Shown here: positions 44,253-52,569 of the stretch, one piece after another
How positions within the stretch are numbered: the stretch's first letter is position 1
Layout: each line of letters begins with the position of its first letter
Origin: Bacteroidetes bacterium HGW-Bacteroidetes-16
GTDB taxonomy: Bacteria; Bacteroidota; Bacteroidia; Bacteroidales; F082
Direction: 5' to 3'
Assembly (NCBI GenBank): GCA_002840975.1
Contig: PHDN01000006.1
Span: forward strand, 1 to 64,000
DNA length: 64,000 nt
The notes under the pieces: generated by a model
What the model was told of the DNA's origin: nothing
The model's database searches: none
The model's input: only the letters and a program-made list of their open reading frames with translations
Program-made: the position numbers and the translations under genes

Positions 44253-46445
44253 ATGAATCCTGGCATAGCAAATGATCCATTGCAGAGATTGGAGAAATTG
44301 ATTTCCAAATCACCAATCAAGTTTTCCACACAGGATATTGAGCTTGTTAGAAAAGCCTTTGCCATTGCCAATAGATACTATGAGCATAAGGAAACACCCA
44401 ATGGCACACCCTATGTGCTTCGAAACCTCGATATTGCTGAAATAGCAGTGAAGGAAATCGGTCTGGGGCCAACCTCGGCCATCTGCGCCTTGTTACATAG
44501 CATCAATATCAATAGCGACTATCCCATTCAATCGATCCGGGATGATTTTGGTGATCATGTGGCTGATATTTTGGTAGGTTTTAATCGGATTTCCAGCCTG
44601 GCTACCGAACGTATTTCATTGCAATCAGAAGCATTTCGTACGCTCTTTCTCTCAATGGTCGATGATATGCGCGTCATCCTCATCCGGTTGGCACACCGGT
44701 TAAGCGACATTCGTCACCCTGATTGGGTGCAGGAAAAGCAGCAGTCGCTGATGGATGAGATTAAACATTTGTATACACCCATCGCGCACAGGTTAGGATT
44801 GTATCATGTAAAAACAGAATTTGAAGAGCGCATCATGCTCTACGAACATCCTGATGTGTACAAGCAAATTGAAGAGAAAATTCAACAAACCAAGTCTAAA
44901 AGAGAAGTTTATATCCAGGATTTCCTTCGCCCTATTGAACATGACCTACATAGTGTAGACCTTGATTTCACTATTAAATGGCGGACCAAGTCTATTCCTT
45001 CCATCTGGGCAAAGATGAAAAATCAACAGGTTGATTTTGAGGAAGTCTATGATTTATTCGCCATCAGAGTGATTGTAACCAGCAAGCCAAAAAACGAACT
45101 TGAAGATTGCTGGAGGGTTTATTCTATAGTAACGAACATTTATCAACCCAATCCAAAACGACTTAGAAATTGGCTATCTTCTCCAAAGGCAACCGGGTAT
45201 GAGTCGCTTCATACCACCGTTTTAGGTCCAGGTAACCGCTGGGTAGAGGTGCAAATAAGAACCACCAGGATGGATGAAATTGCCGAAAAGGGGCAAGCGG
45301 CGCATTGGCAATACAAAGGGGTAATGGACCGAAAAAATACGGAGGATTGGTTGTCGCAGGTACGTGAAATTCTTGAAAATCCACAACTGCCTCTGCACGA
45401 CAGTTCGTATAGAAGTAATACAATGAACAAACACCAAAGTGTGTTTGTCTTTACTCCAAAAGGCGACCTGAAACAGTTTCCTCTCGGAGCAACCATACTT
45501 GATTTTGCCTTTGGCATTCATACCGATGTAGGGGCTACCTGTAAAGGGGCTCGTGTAAATGAAAAAGTGGTACCTATCAGGTATGTACTGCAGAATGGTG
45601 ATAAAATAGACATTCTCACATCAAAAAACCAAAAGCCAAAACTCGACTGGCTTTCTTTTGTGGCCACAGAAAAAGCCAGATCACGTATCAAACGCACCCT
45701 TAAAGAAGAGAAATATAAAGAGGCGGACCTGGGCAGGGAAATTCTGATACGAAAGCTGAAGAATTGGAAAATAAAAAATTCAGATATCCTGATCAATCAT
45801 TTAGTTAAACATTATAAAGTTGAAACCGGTATCGATCTGTATTATTTATTCGCTACTCAAAAAATCGATCTGGCACAAGTTAAAAATGTAATTCAAAAAT
45901 TTCTGGAATCGCAACAGGAGGAAAAACCGATCGAAACCTTGCAGGCGGAGCCTAAGCCGGAGGGGAGAAATGCCATGCCTGATGATGACAACAACGATGT
46001 TTTATATATTGGTGAGCAACTTAAAAATGTGGATTACCGTTTTGCGAAATGTTGCACACCCATTCCGGGTGATCAGGTATTCGGGTTTATTACCATTCAG
46101 GGAGGAATTACCATCCACCGCAAAAGTTGTCCCAACGCGGCCCGCTTGTTCGAGCGATATCAATACCGCGTGCTGGATGTAAAATGGATAAGTTCCTCTG
46201 ATGCAAAATTTTCAACGGCCAACCTTCGCATCACCGGCAAGGATGAATTGGGCGTGGTGGGTGCTATTACCACAGTGATTACAAATGACCTGCGTGTCAA
46301 CATGCGGGCAGTGAATTTTCAAACCAAGGGCAAGCTCTTCGATGGGCACATCACGGTGATGGTAAAGGACAATGAGCACCTCAGCCAACTGATACATAAA
46401 CTTGGCAAAGTCCCCGGTGTGGACAAAGTGGTGAGGATGAAGTAA
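44253..46445 (+). CDS. RelA-type (p)ppGpp synthetase with inactive hydrolase domain
   Basis: A 730-residue long RelA/SpoT homologue, starting at ATG 44253; a frame extending to 44163 adds a non-family N-terminus. The hydrolase domain has lost its catalytic residues: HD is His82-Ser83 (LLHSININ), the ED pair is Ile86-Asn87, the HP pair is RN (57-58), and the late LADRLHNMRT motif reads LAHRLSDIRH. The synthetase domain keeps EEVYDLFAIRVIV, ATGYESLHTTV and WVEVQIRTTRMDEIAEKG. TGS (FTPKGDLKQFPLGATILDFA) and C-terminal ACT domains are complete. It should therefore make but not degrade (p)ppGpp. Another enzyme must hydrolyse it. Confidence 0.92.
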   Translation: MNPGIANDPLQRLEKLISKSPIKFSTQDIELVRKAFAIANRYYEHKETPNGTPYVLRNLDIAEIAVKEIGLGPTSAICALLHSININSDYPIQSIRDDFGDHVADILVGFNRISSLATERISLQSEAFRTLFLSMVDDMRVILIRLAHRLSDIRHPDWVQEKQQSLMDEIKHLYTPIAHRLGLYHVKTEFEERIMLYEHPDVYKQIEEKIQQTKSKREVYIQDFLRPIEHDLHSVDLDFTIKWRTKSIPSIWAKMKNQQVDFEEVYDLFAIRVIVTSKPKNELEDCWRVYSIVTNIYQPNPKRLRNWLSSPKATGYESLHTTVLGPGNRWVEVQIRTTRMDEIAEKGQAAHWQYKGVMDRKNTEDWLSQVREILENPQLPLHDSSYRSNTMNKHQSVFVFTPKGDLKQFPLGATILDFAFGIHTDVGATCKGARVNEKVVPIRYVLQNGDKIDILTSKNQKPKLDWLSFVATEKARSRIKRTLKEEKYKEADLGREILIRKLKNWKIKNSDILINHLVKHYKVETGIDLYYLFATQKIDLAQVKNVIQKFLESQQEEKPIETLQAEPKPEGRNAMPDDDNNDVLYIGEQLKNVDYRFAKCCTPIPGDQVFGFITIQGGITIHRKSCPNAARLFERYQYRVLDVKWISSSDAKFSTANLRITGKDELGVVGAITTVITNDLRVNMRAVNFQTKGKLFDGHITVMVKDNEHLSQLIHKLGKVPGVDKVVRMK

Positions 46446-46547
46446 TTATGTACGCATACTTTCCTAATTTGTAAAAGCATTGGAATACTAAACGGTTTTG
46501 GAAATTAATAATTGGTATATTTCCCGTTTTTTAGCAAAATCAATTGG

Positions 46548-48119
46548 ATGAAAATGGAACACGATTACGATTATATCATCATTGGAAGTGGTTTTGGTGG
46601 ATCGGTAAGTGCTTTGAGGCTATCCGAAAAGGGTTATCGGGTTCTTGTAATAGAAAAAGGAAAGTGGTTTCACCAGGACGATTTCGCCAAAACCAACTGG
46701 AATTTAGCAAAATGGCTGTGGATTCCCTGTTTGCGATTGTTTGGAATCATGAAGATCAGTATTTTCCGTCATGCAGCCATTCTCTCCGGGACAGGTGTTG
46801 GCGGAGGCTCTCTGGTATACGCCAATACTTTACCTCTGCCGAAATCTGCTTTTTATAAATCCGGTAGCTGGAGCAGCCTGGCCGATTGGGAGTCAGAACT
46901 GAAACCATATTATACAAAGGCTTTAACCATGTTGGGAGCCTCGAAAAACCCAAAATTTTTTGATGGGGATATTGCCTTGCGGAAACTGGCAAAGGAAATG
47001 AATAGGGAAAAACATTTTGAGGCTCCGCAAGTGGCTGTTTTCTTCGGTGCCGAAGGTGAAGAGGTGAGCGACCCTTATTTTGAAGGTAAAGGCCCTTCCC
47101 GGTCGGGATGTACTTTTTGTGGAGGATGTATGACCGGTTGTCGCCACAATGCTAAAAATACCCTGGATAAAAACTACCTGTATTTTGCACAGAAACATGG
47201 CGCTGAAATACTGGCCGAAAATGAAGTAGTCAATATGGTTCCCCTTGATGGAGCCGATGGATCGACGGGTTACAAAGTCATGGTAAAATCGAGTGTACGA
47301 CTGTTTGCAATACCGAAAACCTATACCGCGAAAGGAGTGGTCTTTGCAGGGGGTGTTCTTGGTACTGTTAAACTGTTGTTGAAATTAAAGAATAAATCCC
47401 TCCCGTTTATTTCCGATAAATTGGGCGATGACATCCGTACCAACAACGAAACATTAATCAGCGTAACCACTTTGGACACCACCCTTGATATGTCGAAAGG
47501 AGTAGCCATCGGAAGCATATTGCAAACAGATGATAACAGTCATTTGGAAGTGGTCCGCTATTCAGAGGGCTCTGGTTTTTGGAAACTACTCCATCTCCCG
47601 CTAAGTGATGGTTCAAACACCTTTGCGCGTCTGATTAAAATGGTTGGCGTTTTCTTCAAATCGCCTCTGGGTTACTTGAAAGTATATTGGGTAAACAGTT
47701 GGTCGAAACATACGGTGGTTCTGCTGTTTATGCAACATCTGGATAGTAAATTAAGGTTCAAAAGAAATGGTCTGGGATGGATGGTTTCTTCCGTGAGTTC
47801 CGGTAAAAAACCCAGTCCCAATATCCCCGAATCGGTTGAATTGACTAAAAAATATGCCTCCATTGTCAATGGTAGAGCAACTTCATTTGCCCTGGAAACT
47901 TTTGCAGGGATTCCATCTACAGCCCATATTCTGGGTGGTGCTGTCATGGGAAAGGACAGGTCAACAGGCGTGATTGATCAGGCTAACCGGGTATTTGGTT
48001 ATCAGAATATGTGGGTGGTGGATGGTTCCATGATTTCGGCAAACCCGGGAGTAAATCCATCGCTCTCCATTACAGCCATAGCCGAAAGGGCGATGGATCA
48101 AATTCCCACAAAAAAGTAA
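46548..48119 (+). CDS. GMC-family FAD oxidoreductase, cholesterol-oxidase-like
   Basis: A 523-residue FAD-dependent oxidoreductase; ATG 46554 is an equally plausible start and a frame to 46512 is not. The ADP-binding motif is YIIIGSGFGGSVSAL near residues 9-23, and the GMC C-terminal signature is MWVVDGSMISANPGVNPSLS, with conserved histidine at TAHILGGAVMGKD. A Cys cluster CTFCGGCMTGC in the middle is common to this cholesterol-oxidase-like subgroup and could form a structural or redox site. There is no signal peptide. The substrate is probably a lipid or alcohol but is unknown. Confidence 0.85.
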   Translation: MKMEHDYDYIIIGSGFGGSVSALRLSEKGYRVLVIEKGKWFHQDDFAKTNWNLAKWLWIPCLRLFGIMKISIFRHAAILSGTGVGGGSLVYANTLPLPKSAFYKSGSWSSLADWESELKPYYTKALTMLGASKNPKFFDGDIALRKLAKEMNREKHFEAPQVAVFFGAEGEEVSDPYFEGKGPSRSGCTFCGGCMTGCRHNAKNTLDKNYLYFAQKHGAEILAENEVVNMVPLDGADGSTGYKVMVKSSVRLFAIPKTYTAKGVVFAGGVLGTVKLLLKLKNKSLPFISDKLGDDIRTNNETLISVTTLDTTLDMSKGVAIGSILQTDDNSHLEVVRYSEGSGFWKLLHLPLSDGSNTFARLIKMVGVFFKSPLGYLKVYWVNSWSKHTVVLLFMQHLDSKLRFKRNGLGWMVSSVSSGKKPSPNIPESVELTKKYASIVNGRATSFALETFAGIPSTAHILGGAVMGKDRSTGVIDQANRVFGYQNMWVVDGSMISANPGVNPSLSITAIAERAMDQIPTKK

Positions 48120-48166
48120 AACATTGTTTTTCTCTTTTACCAACCTGTAACCGTCACCATGCACAG

Positions 48167-48174
48167 TAATTTTG
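48167..48174 (+). promoter_or_regulatory. -7 box for the patatin-like gene
   Basis: TAATTTTG fits TAnnTTTG, with 71 bases before ATG 48245. No -33 partner at proper spacing was recognised. Confidence 0.45.
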
Positions 48175-48244
48175 TGTACCTTCGACACGGATTATTATAC
48201 CATGATCACAACATCACCACCATAATAAACAGGAAGGATTAAGT

Positions 48245-49012
48245 ATGATCTTGCCAACCATTTTCACGAAATACAAAACAGGCCTGGTGCTCAGCGGAGG
48301 AGCCGTTAAAGGATTTGCTCACCTTGGTGTACTTAAAGCCTTGCGTGAAAAAAACATGTTGCCCGATGTAATTTCAGGAGTGAGTGCAGGAGCCATCGTT
48401 GGCGCACTCTTCGCGGATGGATTTGAACCGGAAGAAATCCTGGAATTGTTCAAAAAGAAAAAATTCTTCTCGTTGATCAAATTTAAAATGGCAGAAATGG
48501 GTTTTTTAAACATGGCAGACATGGAAAAACTCCTAAAAAGCAACCTTAAAGCCACCACCTTTGAAGAGTTAAAAATACCTTTGTTCATCGGCGCCACCAA
48601 TATTAAAACTGCTCAAACAACCTATTTTCATGAAGGGAACCTGATGCGTGCTTTATTGGCTTCTTCAAGCATTCCGGTACTTTTTAAGCCGGTCGTAATT
48701 GATGGTGAGTTCTACCTGGATGGTGGCATTACCGATAACCTGCCTATCAGCCCGTTGCGAGGAAAATGCAGACAAATGATTGGCGTCCACGTAAATCCGG
48801 TTGGAATGGCCTCCGAGATTGATGGGATCATGACCCTGGCTATACGTTCTTTTCACATGAGCATCACGGCCAATGTACCCGAAAAATCAAAAGAACTCAA
48901 GTACTTTATCGAACCTGTCAGGTTAAGGGACTATAGCTACTTCGATTTGTCGAAAACCAATGAAATCTTCGAGTTGGGATATCAGGAAGCCTTGCGGGTG
49001 CTGAATACATGA
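48245..49012 (+). CDS. Patatin-like phospholipase family protein
   Basis: A 255-residue lipid acyl hydrolase of the bacterial NTE/RssA-like patatin group. The oxyanion loop is LSGGAVKGFAHLGVL, the nucleophile is Ser47 in GVSAGA, and the catalytic Asp is in the DGG motif of YLDGGITDNLPI. These give the Ser-Asp dyad typical of the family. No signal peptide is seen, so it should act at the cytoplasmic face of the membrane or in the cytosol. The substrate lipid cannot be told. It is convergent with the DUF3795 gene. Confidence 0.92.
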   Translation: MILPTIFTKYKTGLVLSGGAVKGFAHLGVLKALREKNMLPDVISGVSAGAIVGALFADGFEPEEILELFKKKKFFSLIKFKMAEMGFLNMADMEKLLKSNLKATTFEELKIPLFIGATNIKTAQTTYFHEGNLMRALLASSSIPVLFKPVVIDGEFYLDGGITDNLPISPLRGKCRQMIGVHVNPVGMASEIDGIMTLAIRSFHMSITANVPEKSKELKYFIEPVRLRDYSYFDLSKTNEIFELGYQEALRVLNT

Positions 49013-49135
49013 TAATAGATTATTGAAAAGTAGGCGAAAATAGTTCATATCGTTGTCGAATTGCACAAAGATTGAGGTGTGCGACTGTCCTGGTTCCATC
49101 AATTGAATGTCCCTGGATTTCATCACGAGCCATTT

Positions 49136-49528
49136 TTAATTACAACTCAAACACCTTCCTTTGTGAACACAAATGGTTCCTCCACAATCGGGACACATCC
49201 ACCTGGCATCCTCCATATTGATAAATTGGCCCAAACCTACTTTCCTGATGTTTTCCAGATTTTCAAGCATGCTCATTTGGTATTTGATCCGATATCGCTT
49301 GTCGAGTTGTTTTAACCGGGTGCATGGATATTTTCTGCAATCATAACAGAACATGCTCTCTGTTTCCTTTAATAACTCACAGTTTTTGATTACACATTTT
49401 CCACACGAAGGGGATTTGTATCGGTTATCTCCCCAACAACCATGACATTGGTTTTTTACCCTGAGATACGCCATGCAAATGCCACAATTCATTCCACATG
49501 GTGCTATTAGTGAGGTCTCCATGTTCAT
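49136..49528 (-). CDS. DUF3795 cysteine-rich protein
   Basis: A 130-residue protein with about 16 cysteines in CxxC-like pairs: APCGMNCGICMAYL, CHGCWGD, SCGKCVIKNC, FCYDCRKYPC, MCPDCGGTICVHKG and CLSCN. The opening APCGMNCGICMAYL and Cys spacing are characteristic of the DUF3795 family, presumed zinc or iron-sulfur binding but of unknown function. It has no signal peptide. ATG 49522 is a possible alternative start. Nothing in the neighbourhood indicates a partner. Confidence 0.88.
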   Translation of the reverse strand: MNMETSLIAPCGMNCGICMAYLRVKNQCHGCWGDNRYKSPSCGKCVIKNCELLKETESMFCYDCRKYPCTRLKQLDKRYRIKYQMSMLENLENIRKVGLGQFINMEDARWMCPDCGGTICVHKGRCLSCN

Positions 49529-49646
49529 TAAATTTGAAATAAAAGTAATAAAGAGTTGTCAATTTAATATTTTTCCTGATATAATTAATTACAATTAATT
49601 GATTGGTATGAGACGGCGAATAATCAGTTGTGAATAGATAAAATAC

Positions 49647-49654
49647 TACTTTTG
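49647..49654 (+). promoter_or_regulatory. -7 box for the 53-residue membrane peptide
   Basis: TACTTTTG fits TAnnTTTG exactly and stands 20 bases before ATG 49675, the same spacing as for tsaD. A TTG at 49628-49630 lies 16 bases upstream. Confidence 0.55.
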
Positions 49655-49674
49655 ATTCAAATAACTTCATCAAT

Positions 49675-49836
49675 ATGATCTTAACCCTTTTTATCGTTTC
49701 TGGCCTGTTTTTAATCGGAGGAACTATTTTTTTTCGCAAACACAAAGCCATCCTGGGTTGGATGTTCGTGATGTTGGGCTTTTTTGGATTGGTGCTGGCC
49801 ACCATCGTCAAGTGGCTGTATCCGAACGTGATGTAA
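49675..49836 (+). CDS. Small two-helix membrane protein (53 residues)
   Basis: A 53-residue frame from ATG 49675 to TAA 49834: an N-terminal helix (TLFIVSGLFLIGGTIFF), a short basic loop (RKHKA) and a second helix (LGWMFVMLGFFGLVLATIV), ending KWLYPNVM. The positive loop predicts a hairpin with both ends outside the cytoplasm. It is preceded by a consensus -7 box and followed within four bases by a hairpin. It is too short for standard gene callers. The family is not recognised. Confidence 0.65.
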   Translation: MILTLFIVSGLFLIGGTIFFRKHKAILGWMFVMLGFFGLVLATIVKWLYPNVM

Positions 49837-49839
49837 TCT

Positions 49840-49870
49840 GATTTTAATCTTATCACAGATAAAATCCTTT
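49840..49870. terminator. Terminator between convergent genes
   Basis: GATTTTAATCT (49840-49850) pairs with AGATAAAATC (49857-49866) with one bulged A and a TATCAC loop, followed by CTTTT. It lies between the small membrane-protein gene and the convergent aminotransferase gene, so may serve both. Confidence 0.5.
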
Positions 49871-49880
49871 TGCCGGGAGT

Positions 49881-51392
49881 TTATTCCGGATTAATAGTTT
49901 CTTCTTCAAGGCTAAACCACTTCCTGATTCTTTCGTCACAGGTGGTGATTTCATGTATATGCTGAAACTCGTTGGTGCGCTGGTCGTAGGTATAGTCATT
50001 TGACCAGGAAGTGTAATTGGCTGTAATTTGATTCACCGCATCAATGATGAACTCAAGTTCTTCATCGGTCATGGTGGGATGAAGCGAAACACGCACGAAT
50101 CCGGGTTTTTCACTTAAATTGCCACTGTTGATTTTCTCTACGATGCGTTGTGATTCCTCAGGGGAAACGTTTAACAAAAAATGACCATAGGTTCCCGCGC
50201 AGGCACAACCACCGCGCACCTGAACACCAAACTGGTCGTTCAGGAGTTTTACAATCAGGTTGAAGTGCATCTTTTCGGACCAAAAGGAGAAAATTCCCAG
50301 CCGTTCAGGGTCGTTTTCAGCCAGGATATGGATGCCCGGAATTAAGGAAAATCCTTCAAAAGCCCTTTTCACCAACTGGCTTTCCCTTTCTCTCATACAT
50401 TGGGTGTTGAGTTGATTTTTTAGTTCAATGGCCAATGCGATTCTGATGGCTTGTAAAAATCCGGGAGTACCACCATCTTCCCTTAACTCGATGTCATCAT
50501 AATATTTGTGTCCGCCCCAGGGATTGGTCCACTCAACGGTGCCTCCGCCCGGATGATCAGGAACCTGACAATGATAAATGTGTTTGTTAAAAACTACGAC
50601 ACCCGAACTGCCAGGCCCGCCCAAAAATTTATGTGGCGAAAAAAAGATGGCGTCCAATGCCTGTTTTGTATTCCCTGGATGCATGTTGATGTCTACGTAA
50701 GGTGCCGATCCCGCGAAGTCGATGAAAACCAACCCGCCATGTTCGTGCATAATTTCGGCCAGTTCGTAATAGGGTGGCTCTACTCCGGTGACATTTGAAC
50801 ACGCTGTAAATGAACCTATTTTCATCTTGCGATGGGCGTATTTATCTAACTGTTTGCGCAGTTCGTCTGGAACTAAATTGTTGCCTTCATCGGGTTGCAA
50901 CACCACCACATCGGCAATGGTTTCGATCCATGAAGTGTGGTTACTGTGGTGTTCCATGTGGGTAATAAAAACCACAGGTCGGTCCTCGTCGGCTATACAT
51001 TCCTTGCCAAGCGGAATCACAGAGCAGCTTCTTAAACCCAGTATCCGCTGCAACTTGTTGATGACGGAAGTCATCCCAAAACCTGCCGTGATAATCACAT
51101 CGTCCTGGTTGGCGCCCACATGCTTTTTAATTGTCTCATGTGCTTTGTGGTAAGCCTTGGTCATTAAGGAGGCCGTTTCGGTGGTCCCCGTATGGGTGTT
51201 GGCCACAAAAGGGCCAATCTGGTTGGCTATCTTTTCTTCGATGGGACGGTACAAACGGCCACTGGCAATCCAATCAGCGTAAATCATTTTCTTTTTTCCA
51301 AAAGGCGTTTCAATCATTAAATCATCGCCTATGATGTGCTTCCTGAATGCCGCGAAATGCGCTTTTAAGTCCTTCTGACAATTACTCATCAT
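49881..51392 (-). CDS. Class V aminotransferase, cysteine-desulfurase-like
   Basis: A 503-residue PLP enzyme of the cysteine desulfurase/isopenicillin-epimerase group. Start ATG 51392 (or 51389); the frame running further upstream to 51443 is unlikely. PLP-binding Lys lies in FFSPHKFLGGPGSSG, preceded by the Asp of LVFIDFAGSAPYVD and the His-rich THMEHHSNHTSW. A conserved-looking Cys segment, VRGGCACAGTYGH, is placed like the desulfurase catalytic loop. It is about 100 residues longer than SufS/IscS, with an extra C-terminal helix-rich end. No suf or isc genes adjoin it, so sulfur transfer to a specific pathway cannot be assigned. Confidence 0.85.
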   Translation of the reverse strand: MMSNCQKDLKAHFAAFRKHIIGDDLMIETPFGKKKMIYADWIASGRLYRPIEEKIANQIGPFVANTHTGTTETASLMTKAYHKAHETIKKHVGANQDDVIITAGFGMTSVINKLQRILGLRSCSVIPLGKECIADEDRPVVFITHMEHHSNHTSWIETIADVVVLQPDEGNNLVPDELRKQLDKYAHRKMKIGSFTACSNVTGVEPPYYELAEIMHEHGGLVFIDFAGSAPYVDINMHPGNTKQALDAIFFSPHKFLGGPGSSGVVVFNKHIYHCQVPDHPGGGTVEWTNPWGGHKYYDDIELREDGGTPGFLQAIRIALAIELKNQLNTQCMRERESQLVKRAFEGFSLIPGIHILAENDPERLGIFSFWSEKMHFNLIVKLLNDQFGVQVRGGCACAGTYGHFLLNVSPEESQRIVEKINSGNLSEKPGFVRVSLHPTMTDEELEFIIDAVNQITANYTSWSNDYTYDQRTNEFQHIHEITTCDERIRKWFSLEEETINPE

Positions 51393-51479
51393 CTTCCATT
51401 TTCTAGTTCCATTGACAACCCGGGGGGGATAAAGATTGCACACCTTTCTAAGGAAGGTTAGCCAAAATCTGATTGACTA

Positions 51480-51487
51480 CAAAATTA
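51480..51487 (-). promoter_or_regulatory. Candidate -7 box for the aminotransferase gene
   Basis: TAATTTTG on the minus strand (complement of CAAAATTA) fits TAnnTTTG, about 90 bases before ATG 51392. No -33 partner was recognised. Confidence 0.4.
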
Positions 51488-51594
51488 CGCTATTAATTTG
51501 TATCATCGAGTTTGGTAGAGTTCTTCATTCGATTTTTTACAAGTCAAAACCAGCGTTTAGTTAAAAATAAATATATTCGCCCTAAAATAGTGAA

Positions 51595-52059
51595 ATGGAA
51601 ACACCACAACAGAAAATACTGATATTGGGAATTGGAAATTTGCTGATGGGCGATGAAGGAATCGGGGTTCAGGCGATTCAATATTTGCAAAATCAGCCCT
51701 GGCCTGCACATGTAGATCTGCTTGATGGAGGTACTGGTGGGTTTTACATTTTATCATTGCTTGAGGCATATAAAAAGATCATCATGATTGATGCCACCAT
51801 GGACAATGACCCTCCCGGAACATTAAAACTGATTGAACCAACTTTTGCATCCGATTTCCCAAAAGTCCTGAGTTCGCACGATATTGGACTAAAAGACCTG
51901 ATCGAATCAGCCGTCCTGTTGAACCACCTGCCCAGGATATTTCTTATCACGGTTACCATCGCAGAGCTTCAGGAACTCACCCTGGATTTATCGCCCGAAA
52001 TAGAAGCCGCCATTCCGCTAATACACCAAAAGATAAATAACATATTGGCTGTCAAATAA
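51595..52059 (+). CDS. [NiFe] hydrogenase maturation endopeptidase
   Basis: A 154-residue HyaD/HybD-type protease that removes the C-terminal peptide of the hydrogenase large subunit after nickel insertion. The nickel-sensing residues known from HybD are conserved: Glu21 in GIGNLLMGDEGIGV, Asp66 in IMIDAT and His95 in SSHDIGL. The cognate cleavage site is in the large subunit four genes on, after the last His of DPCLACAVH. It is the first gene of the hydrogenase cluster; proteases more often follow the structural genes. It is divergent from the aminotransferase gene. Confidence 0.93.
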   Translation: METPQQKILILGIGNLLMGDEGIGVQAIQYLQNQPWPAHVDLLDGGTGGFYILSLLEAYKKIIMIDATMDNDPPGTLKLIEPTFASDFPKVLSSHDIGLKDLIESAVLLNHLPRIFLITVTIAELQELTLDLSPEIEAAIPLIHQKINNILAVK

Positions 52060-52191
52060 TTTAGAATTATTCTAAATTTTCAAAAAAAGGCAAAAAATCT
52101 CCTTTCGTGATTTAAGTTGTTATTAAATAACAATACATTTACAGTAATTAATTGTTTTGATAGTCAGATATCCCATTTTATTGTTACAAAC

Positions 52192-52455
52192 ATGTGCCTG
52201 GCAATTCCCGGAAAAATTATATCAATCGACGAAAGCATATCTGAATTACGGATGGCAAAAGTAAATATTTCCGGCAGTGAGGTTGATGCGTGTGTTGAGT
52301 GGCTGCCTGAAGCCGGGATAGGGGATTACGTTGTAGTACATGTTGGGATGGCCATTGCAAAAGTGGACGAGGCCGATGCAATAGAAGCTTTTGCAATATT
52401 TGATGAGATGGCTGAGCTTCTCCTGAATGAAGAAGTGCTGGGGAAGAACCCATAA
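52192..52455 (+). CDS. hypC: Hydrogenase assembly chaperone HypC
   Basis: An 87-residue HypC/HybG chaperone that carries the Fe(CN)2CO unit with HypD and delivers it to the large subunit. The start must be ATG 52192, because the family requires Met-Cys2 at the N-terminus (MCLAIPGKIISI), where Cys2 is the iron ligand; a frame extending to 52117 would bury it. The small beta-barrel strands (VDACVEWLPEAGIGDYVVVH) and the acidic helical end are typical. HypA, B, D, E and F are not in the window. Confidence 0.93.
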   Translation: MCLAIPGKIISIDESISELRMAKVNISGSEVDACVEWLPEAGIGDYVVVHVGMAIAKVDEADAIEAFAIFDEMAELLLNEEVLGKNP

Positions 52456-52476
52456 GTGCTGATAAAAGATGAAAAC

Positions 52477-52505
52477 GAAACCTGAAAGGTGTTTCTTTAG
52501 GTTTC
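52477..52505 (+). other. Hairpin between hypC and the hydrogenase structural genes
   Basis: GAAACCTGAAAG (52477-52488) pairs with CTTTAGGTTTC (52495-52505), an 11-bp stem with one bulged G and a GTGTTT loop. No strong U-tract follows, so it could be a partial terminator or an RNA processing site that sets the ratio of accessory to structural proteins. Confidence 0.4.
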
Positions 52506-52569
52506 TCATAATATTATTGTAAGGAAATTCATTTACATTGTATTAATACGCATCTTAATCTGTTTAGCT

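Noticed and set aside
49881-51392. A SufS/IscS cysteine desulfurase for iron-sulfur assembly.
   Set aside because: The enzyme is about 100 residues longer than SufS/IscS and no suf or isc genes adjoin it, so only the class V aminotransferase family is claimed.
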